Of a stretch of DNA of 44,615 nucleotides, positions 38,436 to 44,615 are shown piece after piece. Origin of the DNA: an uncultured Verrucomicrobiales bacterium (GTDB lineage: Bacteria; Verrucomicrobiota; Verrucomicrobiia; Verrucomicrobiales; Akkermansiaceae); NCBI GenBank assembly GCA_937934595.1, contig CALGZA010000054.1, forward strand, positions 1-44,615, given 5' to 3'. Below the pieces are notes generated by a model, which searched no databases, was not told where the DNA came from, and saw only the letters and a list, made by a program, of their open reading frames with translations. Every line of letters begins with the position of its first letter. Positions within the stretch are counted from its first letter, which is position 1. A program made the translations under genes and the position numbers.

Positions 38436-38720
38436 ATGAAAGATATATACCAAGTCATCGACACTGTTCGTCTCAGCGAAAAAGCATCACTCCTACAGGA
38501 GCAGAATAACGAAGTTGTTCTTAAGGTGGCGCAGGGGGCAAACAAACTCGAGATCAAACGCGCAGTTGAGCAACTCTTCGGCGTTAAAGTAGAAGCGGTC
38601 CGCACATGTAATTACAGTGGTAAGAAAAAGCGCCAGCGTAGAGCTGATGCTGGACGCACGGCAAATTGGAAAAAAGCTATTGTGCGTCTTAAGGAGGGCG
38701 AGTCACTAGATTTAGTCTAA
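38436..38720 (+). CDS. rplW: 50S ribosomal protein L23
   Basis: Sits at the tunnel exit and docks SRP and trigger factor. Typical features: VIDTVRLSEKASLLQEQNNE, KVAQGANKLEIKRAVEQLFG, VKVEAVRT and KKAIVRLKEGESLDLV. Length 94 is normal. A-rich leader without Shine-Dalgarno. Confidence 0.96.
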   Translation: MKDIYQVIDTVRLSEKASLLQEQNNEVVLKVAQGANKLEIKRAVEQLFGVKVEAVRTCNYSGKKKRQRRADAGRTANWKKAIVRLKEGESLDLV

Positions 38721-38772
38721 ATTGCTTTACGCTGCAAAACGAAACATTAAAAATCGAAAAGAATAGCGAACA

Positions 38773-39609
38773 ATGAAAACATTTAAACCAGTAACACCAT
38801 CAAACAGATATAAGGTGTGGAATACATTTGAGGAGATAACTAAGACTACTCCTGAAAAGTCACTTCTACGTCCTAAGAAAAGATCTGGTGGTCGTAACAA
38901 TCAAGGTCGTATTACATGCCGTCACATAGGTGGTGGACATAAGAAGAAGTATAGGCTAGTGGATTTCAAGCGTAAGAAGTTTGATGTCGAGGCAACTGTT
39001 GTAGGCATAGAGTATGATCCAAACAGAACATGCCGCATCGCGCTTATTCAGTATACTGATGGTGAGAAAGCTTATATACTAGCTCCTCAGGGTCTTGAAG
39101 TAGGTGCTACAGTAGTCTCAAGTGCCACAGCAGCACCTAAGCTTGGTAATGCAACGCCACTAAGCAATGTTCCTCTTGGAACAGCTATACATAATATTGA
39201 GCTCACTCCTGGATCAGGCGGCAAGATTGCTCGTTCAGCAGGCCAGCAGGCAGTGCTTTCCAACCGTGAGGAGGGAGTAGCTCTTGTTAAGATGCCATCA
39301 GGAGAAATTCGTAAGTTTAACGATCGATGCCTCTGTACTATTGGTCAAGTGGGCAACCGTGATCACATGAATGTAGTTTCTGCTAAAGCAGGTCGTTCAC
39401 GTTGGATGGGTATTCGTCCTACAGTTCGCGGAATGTGTATGAACCCGGTAGATCACCCGAATGGTGGTGGTGAGGGTAAGTCTAAGTCCGGTGGTGGCCG
39501 ACAGCACCTCAAGTCACCTTGGGGTCATGTTAAGGGTCAGAAGACACGTCAGAAGCGAAAAGCATCAGACAAAGTCATCGTTCAACGTCGTAAGACAAAG
39601 AATCAATAA
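38773..39609 (+). CDS. rplB: 50S ribosomal protein L2
   Basis: Essential for subunit joining and peptidyl transferase assembly. Sequence is typical: [26 protein letters not shown]-type strand [40 protein letters not shown] and the C-terminal GVGP-region equivalent [20 protein letters not shown]. The functionally important histidine is in that [10 protein letters not shown] loop. Length 278. Confidence 0.98.
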   Translation: MKTFKPVTPSNRYKVWNTFEEITKTTPEKSLLRPKKRSGGRNNQGRITCRHIGGGHKKKYRLVDFKRKKFDVEATVVGIEYDPNRTCRIALIQYTDGEKAYILAPQGLEVGATVVSSATAAPKLGNATPLSNVPLGTAIHNIELTPGSGGKIARSAGQQAVLSNREEGVALVKMPSGEIRKFNDRCLCTIGQVGNRDHMNVVSAKAGRSRWMGIRPTVRGMCMNPVDHPNGGGEGKSKSGGGRQHLKSPWGHVKGQKTRQKRKASDKVIVQRRKTKNQ

Positions 39610-39637
39610 TTTATAACCACTAACTGAAACTAAATTT

Positions 39638-39907
39638 ATGCCAAGATCACTTAAAAAAGGACCATTTGTTGACCAGAAACTACTCATCAAGATTGATGCA
39701 GCGAGTGAAGCTGGGAACAAGAAGCCTATCAAGACGTGGAGCCGTAGATCAATGATCACACCAGACTTCGTAGGCCTCAACTTTGCAGTTCATAACGGTA
39801 AATCATTTGTAGCTGTATATGTAACTGAGAACATGGTCGGTCACAAGCTCGGTGAATTCGCTCCAACTCGTATTTTTAAAGCACACGGAACCGTAGGTAA
39901 GAAGTAA
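39638..39907 (+). CDS. rpsS: 30S ribosomal protein S19
   Basis: 30S head protein near the A-site t[41 protein letters not shown] and [20 protein letters not shown] are diagnostic. Length 89. In nearly all bacteria rplV follows directly, but here an unrelated gene for an exported protein intervenes. Confidence 0.98.
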   Translation: MPRSLKKGPFVDQKLLIKIDAASEAGNKKPIKTWSRRSMITPDFVGLNFAVHNGKSFVAVYVTENMVGHKLGEFAPTRIFKAHGTVGKK

Positions 39908-39933
39908 TTCTGAACTTTGCCATTTATCATTTT

Positions 39934-40683
39934 ATGAAATTTAATGTCCATACACAACATATACAATTAACAAGAGCTTTGCTTTTCTTAATAAGTGTAT
40001 TTATGGTGTCAGGACTAGTTTCAGGGGATGAAGGTGGCACCGATGCTGTTTATGTTCGTCAGCTTGAGCAAAGTGTTAAAGCTTTACGACTAAAGAATCA
40101 GAACCTCTCAAAAGCTCTCGTTGTATCTAATCAGGATACTGTAAGAGCTAAAGGGAAGTTAAATAAAATCCGCTTGGAATTAGAAGCGCTCGGAACCTAT
40201 CCATTGGGTACGGATGATGAGCGTCTCATTCAGGCAGTGGCCAACCGCAAGGTGCTCGAGGATCGCCTCGCTAAGCTGGAAACAGCAGCGACGACTCTCA
40301 CCGCTCAGGTACGTGAATACCTAAAGCACGCCTTTGTAGCCGATGACCAAAAGCGCGTTAAACTCGAAAAAGAAATTAGAGGACTTGACGTGTTATTGGG
40401 AATCATAGATAAGCCGCGTCCGCAGATAGATCTGGGTTCATTATTTGAAGCTAAGATTATCGGTAAAGATCGCCAATCAGGTGCACTCATACTGAATGCT
40501 GGGGAGAAGCAGCAAGTCCGCATAGGAATGACATTCCGTATCCTACGTGGTAAGAGCCAAATAGCAGAAGCAAGGATTGCAGAGGTAAGACCAGAAATAG
40601 CTGGTGCCTTAGTAATCCAACTCGATGATCCAAACAACGCGGTTCGCTTAGGCGACATCGCATCAATCAAGACACAAAAATAA
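39934..40683 (+). CDS. Exported coiled-coil protein inserted between rpsS and rplV
   Basis: Not a ribosomal protein. Residues about 11-31 form a signal peptide or anchor (QLTRALLFLISVFMVSGLVS). Residues about 38-150 are a heptad-rich coiled coil (VRQLEQSVKALRLKNQNLSK, VLEDRLAKLETAATTLTAQV). Residues about 168-249 look like a small beta domain (LFEAKIIGKDRQSGALILNA, VRIGMTFRILRGKSQIAEAR, VRLGDIASI) resembling the C-terminal beta domain of some envelope proteins. No family is certain. It is cleanly spaced (27 bp after rpsS, 20 bp before rplV), in the same direction and with similar codon use to its neighbours, so it appears to be a stable operon member. An envelope role coupled to ribosome synthesis is inference. 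Confidence 0.85.
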   Translation: MKFNVHTQHIQLTRALLFLISVFMVSGLVSGDEGGTDAVYVRQLEQSVKALRLKNQNLSKALVVSNQDTVRAKGKLNKIRLELEALGTYPLGTDDERLIQAVANRKVLEDRLAKLETAATTLTAQVREYLKHAFVADDQKRVKLEKEIRGLDVLLGIIDKPRPQIDLGSLFEAKIIGKDRQSGALILNAGEKQQVRIGMTFRILRGKSQIAEARIAEVRPEIAGALVIQLDDPNNAVRLGDIASIKTQK

Positions 40684-40702
40684 CAATCAACATCTTAAAA
40701 CG

Positions 40703-41368
40703 ATGGAAGTAAAATCAACTTATAAATTCGCTCGCGTCTCCGCTAAAAAAGCCCGTGACGTATGCCGTGCTATCCAAGGCCTTCCAGTATCGTCTGCCCT
40801 AGACACGCTGAACTTCACACCGAAGAAATCAGCATTTCTAATCGGTAAGACACTGAAGAGTGCTGTAGCAAATGCAGAAAACAATCATGACCTTGACGCT
40901 GATGATCTCATCGTAAAGGAAGCAACAGTGGGAGTAGGACCAACATTTAAGCGCTTCAAGCCACGAGCTAGAGGTTCTGCAGGTGGTATTCTTAAGCGCA
41001 CAAGTCACATCTATATCACACTTGATAAAGCTGTTGAAGTAGCTGAACAGTCATCACCGAAGAAGGTAGCCCCGGTTAAGAAAAAAGCTGTGGCAGCTGA
41101 AACTGAGGCACCTGCTGGGTCACGCGGTAAGACTTATGAATCGGCACCAGACAAGGTAGATGACTTGAAGGTCATCAGTGGTGTAGGTCCGGCTATTGAG
41201 GAAAAGCTAAATGGTTTCGGTATTTACACCTATGAGCAGATAGCGAACTGGAATGCAGATAATGTAGCAACATTTGATGATCTGTTATCATTTAAGGGGC
41301 GTATTGACCGTGATGACTGGATATCTCAGGCTAAGGAGCTTAACACAGGAGGGGCAGATGCGTCCTAG
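40703..41368 (+). CDS. rplV: 50S ribosomal protein L22 fused to a helix-hairpin-helix domain
   Basis: Residues 1-112 are an ordinary L22 (YKFARVSAKKARDVCRAIQG, VGVGPTFKRFKPRARGSAGG, TSHIYITLDK), which lines the exit tunnel. A Lys/Ala-rich linker (about 113-150, SPKKVAPVKKKAVAAETEAP) leads to a C-terminal domain (153-213) with the helix-hairpin-helix pattern ISGVGPAIEEKLNGFGIYTY, then EQIANWNADNVATFDDLL, FKGRIDRDDWISQA. Similar domains occur fused to other proteins, including L21 in some Alphaproteobacteria. Total 221, twice the usual length. No frameshift or stop separates the parts, so it is one protein. The HhH could bind nucleic acid; its role on the ribosome is unknown. Confidence 0.95.
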   Translation: MEVKSTYKFARVSAKKARDVCRAIQGLPVSSALDTLNFTPKKSAFLIGKTLKSAVANAENNHDLDADDLIVKEATVGVGPTFKRFKPRARGSAGGILKRTSHIYITLDKAVEVAEQSSPKKVAPVKKKAVAAETEAPAGSRGKTYESAPDKVDDLKVISGVGPAIEEKLNGFGIYTYEQIANWNADNVATFDDLLSFKGRIDRDDWISQAKELNTGGADAS

Positions 41369-41410
41369 AAATAATTAAAGAAACAACTCAACAACTAATC
41401 AATTAAAATT

Positions 41411-42133
41411 ATGGGACAAAAAGTAAATCCGATTGGATTCCGTCTAGCACTTAGTAAAGACTGGCGCTCAAAGTGGTATGCCACAGGAAGTGACTATGCT
41501 GATAAGCTTCACGAAGACCTGAAGATACGTAAGTATATTAAAGGGCGTCTTCAGTTTGCGGCGTTATCACGTGTTACAATAGAGCGTGCATGGAACACCG
41601 TGAGAGTGACTCTTCATACCTCAAGGCCTGGGCTGGTAATTGGCCGTAAAGGATCTGAGATTGAAAAGATGACATCTGATATTTCTAAGTTATGTGGAGG
41701 ATGTTCAGTTAAGATAGATATTCTTGAGATACGCAAGCCTGAGTTAGATGCTCAGCTTGTTGCTGAGAACATAGCTGTTCAGCTTGAGCGCCGTATTGCA
41801 TTCCGTCGCGCGATGAAGCGTGCTATCCAGACTACTATGGAGTTTGGTGCTGACGGTATCCGTGTTCGTTGCGCTGGCCGCCTTGGAGGCGCTGACATTG
41901 CGCGTGCAGAGTGGTATCGTGAAGGGAAAGTGCCTCTACAGACACTACGTGTTCCAATCGACTATGGATTCGCAGAAGCTGCTACGACATACGGGATAAT
42001 CGGTGTCAAAGTATGGATTAACAAGAAAGAAGAAAAGCCAGGAGCACCGGGCGCTAACAATCGTGGGGGCCGAGGAGGTCGCCGAGGAGGTGGGCGTAAC
42101 GAGCGCGGAGGACGTCCAGAGCGTCAAGGCTAG
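41411..42133 (+). CDS. rpsC: 30S ribosomal protein S3 with RGG-rich tail
   Basis: S3 lies at the mRNA entry channel. [20 protein letters not shown], the KH motif [12 protein letters not shown], and [10 protein letters not shown] are diagnostic. The last 30 residues are an Arg/Gly-rich extension ([20 protein letters not shown]) that would be disordered and positively charged. Extended S3 tails occur in several phyla. Length 240. It starts 42 bp after rplV. Confidence 0.98.
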   Translation: MGQKVNPIGFRLALSKDWRSKWYATGSDYADKLHEDLKIRKYIKGRLQFAALSRVTIERAWNTVRVTLHTSRPGLVIGRKGSEIEKMTSDISKLCGGCSVKIDILEIRKPELDAQLVAENIAVQLERRIAFRRAMKRAIQTTMEFGADGIRVRCAGRLGGADIARAEWYREGKVPLQTLRVPIDYGFAEAATTYGIIGVKVWINKKEEKPGAPGANNRGGRGGRRGGGRNERGGRPERQG

Positions 42134-42174
42134 AATAGAATTAACCACTAACAAATTTAGGAAGAAATAATAAT

Positions 42175-42597
42175 ATGCCTTTAATGCCAAAACGCACCAA
42201 GTTCCGCAAAACTCAGCGAGGAAATCGCGGAGGAAATGCGCAGCGTGGTACAGACGTAAGTTTCGGAGACTTTGGTCTTCAGTCACTTGGTCGCTCATGG
42301 ATGAGTAACCGCCAAATCGAAGCGTGTCGTATCTCAATCAACCGTTTTCTCAAACGTAAGGGGAAAGTATGGATTCGAGTATTTCCACATAAATCAGTCA
42401 CAGGTCGTCCACCAGAAACTCGAATGGGTAAAGGTAAGGGAGCTGTTGACCGTTGGGTAGCTGTAATTAGGCCTGGAACTATGATCTTTGAGATTGCAGG
42501 TGTTCCAGAGTCAGCAGCTAAAGAGGCGCTCCGACTTGCATCTAACAAGCTCGGATTCCGCACTAGATTCGTTCAGCGTAACAAGCTCGCTAAATAA
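42175..42597 (+). CDS. rplP: 50S ribosomal protein L16
   Basis: Organises the A-site region of the large subunit. [60 protein letters not shown] and [20 protein letters not shown] are diagnostic. Length 140. A weak GGAAG lies about 12 bp before the ATG, the nearest thing to a Shine-Dalgarno in this operon. Confidence 0.98.
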   Translation: MPLMPKRTKFRKTQRGNRGGNAQRGTDVSFGDFGLQSLGRSWMSNRQIEACRISINRFLKRKGKVWIRVFPHKSVTGRPPETRMGKGKGAVDRWVAVIRPGTMIFEIAGVPESAAKEALRLASNKLGFRTRFVQRNKLAK

Positions 42598-42632
42598 TCA
42601 AATCAAACCTAAAAATAGAAAAAATAACTATT

Positions 42633-42839
42633 ATGGCAAAATTTAAGGAATTAAGTGAGCTGACAGCTGATGAGCTTTCAAATCGCCTTAGAGACCTCAA
42701 GCAAGAAGGTCTTAATCTACGTCTCCAAGCGGCTACTGGCCAATTAGAGAATACCGCCCGCATCAAAGCAGTCCGCCGTGAAATAGCGCAAGTAAATACT
42801 CTATTTACTTCGCTTCGCAACAAGGCTGCTTCACAATAA
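42633..42839 (+). CDS. rpmC: 50S ribosomal protein L29
   Basis: Small helical protein at the tunnel exit next to L23. KFKELSELTADELSNRLRDL, then LNLRLQAATGQLENTARIKA and VRREIAQVNTLF are typical. Length 68. Usual place between rplP and rpsQ. Confidence 0.95.
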   Translation: MAKFKELSELTADELSNRLRDLKQEGLNLRLQAATGQLENTARIKAVRREIAQVNTLFTSLRNKAASQ

Positions 42840-42861
42840 ACCATAGACAAACACATACACT

Positions 42862-43116
42862 ATGAGCGAAAAAACAAATTTACGTAAAACAAGGGTAGGT
42901 AACGTAGTTTCTACATCCATGGATAAAACCATCGTTGTTGAATACGTGGCACGTGTGCCGCACCCCCGCTTCAAGAAGATCGTTAAGAAGACCAAGAAGT
43001 TTTACGCGCACGATGAAGACAGTAAGGCTGCAGTTGGCGACAAAGTTCGTATTACTGAGACGAAGCCTATTTCAAAGAAGAAATGCTGGGTTCTCTCAGA
43101 GATTCTCACTCACTAA
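42862..43116 (+). CDS. rpsQ: 30S ribosomal protein S17
   Basis: 16S rRNA-binding OB-fold protein. [40 protein letters not shown] and [19 protein letters not shown] are diagnostic. Length 84. Confidence 0.97.
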   Translation: MSEKTNLRKTRVGNVVSTSMDKTIVVEYVARVPHPRFKKIVKKTKKFYAHDEDSKAAVGDKVRITETKPISKKKCWVLSEILTH

Positions 43117-43143
43117 ATCAACCAATCAACATTTACTAATATC

Positions 43144-43509
43144 ATGATCCAAATGGAATCAAGCGTATCAATCTGTGATAACACAGGTGCGCGTTCAGCA
43201 AAAATGATCGGTGTTCTAGGCACTCGTTCTAAGGTAGCTAATGTAGGCGATATTATCACAGCACACGTGCGTGAGGCTATCCCAACTGCATCTATCAAGA
43301 AGGGCGCAGTGATCAAGGCGGTTGTTGTAAGGACAGCTGCTCCAATCCGCCGTAAGGATGGTTCTATACTCCGTTTCGATGGCAACGCTATTGTTGTTAT
43401 CGATAAGGACAATAACCCCAAAGGAACACGTATTTTCGGACCTGTAGCTCGTGAACTCCGCGAGAAGAAGTTCATGAAAATCGTTTCTTTAGCTCCTGAG
43501 GTGCTCTAA
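43144..43509 (+). CDS. rplN: 50S ribosomal protein L14
   Basis: Subunit-interface protein contacting 16S r[57 protein letters not shown] and [20 protein letters not shown] are diagnostic. Length 121. First gene of what is elsewhere the spc operon, here continuous with the S10 genes (27 bp after rpsQ). Confidence 0.98.
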   Translation: MIQMESSVSICDNTGARSAKMIGVLGTRSKVANVGDIITAHVREAIPTASIKKGAVIKAVVVRTAAPIRRKDGSILRFDGNAIVVIDKDNNPKGTRIFGPVARELREKKFMKIVSLAPEVL

Positions 43510-43535
43510 TTATTAACTCAAAGCAAATAATCATT

Positions 43536-43757
43536 ATGAAGACTCACGTTAAAAAAGGCGACACTGTTGTAGTGATCTCAGGTGGCCATAAAGGCAAGTC
43601 TGGCAAGGTGCTCTCAATCAATGAGGCGAAGCAGCAAGTCACAGTTGAAGGCGTCCGTAAGATCAAAAAGGCAGTGCGACCTACACAAGAAGATCAAGAA
43701 GGTGGTATCAAAGAGCTTGATGGTCCTATCCATATCTCTAACGTTAAGAAGGCCTAG
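43536..43757 (+). CDS. rplX: 50S ribosomal protein L24, last gene of the operon
   Basis: Assembly initiator protein with a KOW motif: [58 protein letters not shown]. At 73 residues it is shorter than the usual 100 or so, lacking the C-terminal extension, but complete. In most bacteria rplE follows; here a terminator follows 30 bp later and the next gene is unrelated. Confidence 0.96.
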   Translation: MKTHVKKGDTVVVISGGHKGKSGKVLSINEAKQQVTVEGVRKIKKAVRPTQEDQEGGIKELDGPIHISNVKKA

Positions 43758-43786
43758 TGTTTTCTTAAAAGTATCATCTAAATTTA

Positions 43787-43814
43787 AGCGGCACCTTAAT
43801 GGTGTCGCTTTTTT
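43787..43814 (+). terminator. Intrinsic terminator of S10 operon
   Basis: AGCGGCACC (43787-43795) pairs with GGTGTCGCT (43801-43809) with one G-U, loop TTAAT, then TTTTTT. It lies right after rplX and so ends the operon. Confidence 0.92.
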
Positions 43815-43983
43815 ATGTCAGTATAAGTTAGTGGACATTAACCTTGGGGTTAGGGTAGTAAAACTTACCAACTAGCTGGATTAAAAATACCCGCTAAGTT
43901 TAGGTGATTATATTTCAAGTATACATCAAGACGAAGTTCACCCTTGCGGTATTTTGAGTCACCTTTAACGTTCGCCTAAAAAT

Positions 43984-44349
43984 ATGAGCATCACAGTAAC
44001 CCATATCATGTTAGGATTCACTGTCATATGTGCTAGTGTAGCTATATGGCATGAGATTTTTTGGTATCGCAAACGGTCATGGAAAAAAGCTGAGGGTGAA
44101 GTCGTTGATACCGTAGGTGTTTCAGATGACGAACGTCCTGTTATTAATTACACACATGAAGGAACTACTCATTCATTTACCTCTATCTATAGTGGAAGTG
44201 GGTGCCCATCTATAGGTGATATTACACAGGTAATTTATAATCCTAAAACTTTCCAAGCTGAATATTTCACTCTTTCCAATAGATGGTTTTTCACTATCAT
44301 CCCTCTGTTTTTCGCTGTTGTATTTGCTATTTTAAGCCCAAACATATAA
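43984..44349 (+). CDS. DUF3592 family membrane protein
   Basis: A short protein with a transmembrane helix at each end (about residues 6-25 and 98-117, WFFTIIPLFFAVVFAIL) and a small domain between (KKAEGEVVDTV, INYTHEGTTHSFTS, GDITQVIYNPKTFQAEYF), which is the DUF3592 layout. Function of this family is unknown. It stands alone after the S10 terminator, with 169 bp of non-coding sequence before it. Third positions are mixed, not T/G-biased. Confidence 0.75.
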   Translation: MSITVTHIMLGFTVICASVAIWHEIFWYRKRSWKKAEGEVVDTVGVSDDERPVINYTHEGTTHSFTSIYSGSGCPSIGDITQVIYNPKTFQAEYFTLSNRWFFTIIPLFFAVVFAILSPNI

Positions 44350-44390
44350 TATAAATATTCACTCATACAAATGAAGCCCAATAAAAATGG

Positions 44391-44458
44391 CGAATCGGGT
44401 AGGTAGCGGGTTCTAACCGCCACCCCCCACACCACCGGCCATACGGATCCGTAGCACA
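44391..44458 (-). mobile_element. Possible group II intron 3' end (domain V/VI-like)
   Basis: Read on the minus strand: CTACGGATCCGTATGG, GGTGGTGTGGGG, a hairpin GGTGGCGG/CCGCTACC, then CTACCCGATTCG. This order (CGGATCCGTA, GGTGGTGTG, GC-rich hairpin, TACCCGAT) resembles the 3' terminal part of bacterial group II introns carrying a reverse transcriptase. The domain V helix is not perfectly formed by eye, so the element may be degenerate. Identified from memory of the pattern. Confidence 0.4.
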
Positions 44459-44490
44459 ATACTAAGTGCACAATAGATCGGTGTGGAAAA

Positions 44491-44615
44491 CTAAGTTGGA
44501 TTTTTCAACCAATATATCTTCAATAGATGCATAGATTCACTCCAGGGAGCTTGTCGATAAAGTTGGTGACGTAGCCAGCGGATGAAACGTTGCGTCCTGT
44601 GACTGGCGCGATCGA
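44491..44615 (-). CDS. C-terminal end of an unidentified protein, cut by window edge
   Basis: Open from the right edge to a TAG at 44493-44491; 41 codons including TQRFIRWLRHQLYRQAPWSE and ending IYWLKNPT. Its position just before the group II-like 3' end would suit the end of an intron-encoded maturase, but the sequence does not look like a maturase tail to me, so it may be a transposase or something else. Confidence 0.35.
   Translation of the reverse strand, partial: DRASHRTQRFIRWLRHQLYRQAPWSESMHLLKIYWLKNPT

Overview
The window looks like a chromosomal segment of a Verrucomicrobiota (PVC superphylum) bacterium. The evidence is a DUF1549/DUF1553 planctomycete-type cytochrome protein paired with a DUF1501 protein, a very large ThuA / PVC-type dehydrogenase / HEAT / cytochrome c fusion, a PEP-CTERM exported protein, and almost no Shine-Dalgarno sequences in front of clear genes. 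The phylum is an inference from gene content; no rRNA gene is present to confirm it.

Layout. The left edge (1-0.66 kb) holds a 5'-truncated RHS/YD-repeat remnant. From 0.66 to 6.8 kb are an exported peptidoglycan amidase, a probable minus-strand operon (membrane-anchored unknown protein, double-domain M16 peptidase, exported cyclophilin) and rplS. From 7 to 13.7 kb are a CGWS glutaredoxin, prfB with its programmed +1 frameshift, a CBM9-like protein, a small basic protein, a decayed Fic gene, and thiC behind a textbook TPP riboswitch. A 62-residue two-helix membrane protein lies between riboswitch and thiC. From 13.7 to 20 kb are two convergent ThuA genes sharing one terminator, and a DAACS symporter. 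From 20 to 29 kb are gltX-aroE, a four-gene minus-strand cluster (M23 peptidase, nuclease, hisF, zinc-ribbon membrane protein), a CvpA-like protein, gatB and a CBS/DUF21 transporter-like protein. From 29 to 34 kb are the PEP-CTERM protein and the DUF1549/DUF1501 pair. From 34 to 44 kb are fusA, a structured leader and a 14-gene S10-type operon that stops after rplX. The right edge has a DUF3592 protein and what looks like the 3' end of a group II intron.

Most unusual points. The S10 operon carries a gene for a secreted coiled-coil protein between rpsS and rplV. Its L22 is fused to a C-terminal helix-hairpin-helix domain. The operon ends at a terminator after rplX, with no rplE. From about 2.8 to 36.4 kb the plus strand is extremely G+T rich whichever strand is coding: plus-strand genes end codons in T/G, minus-strand genes in A/C. 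This stops abruptly between fusA and rpsJ. Antisense shadow frames are therefore unusually long here and were not annotated.

Genes work mainly in translation (L19, RF2, GluRS, GatB, EF-G, S10 operon), core biosynthesis (ThiC, AroE, HisF) and envelope or extracellular degradation (amidase, M16, M23, ThuA, DUF1501/1549). No tRNA, rRNA, CRISPR array or intact insertion sequence was recognised.
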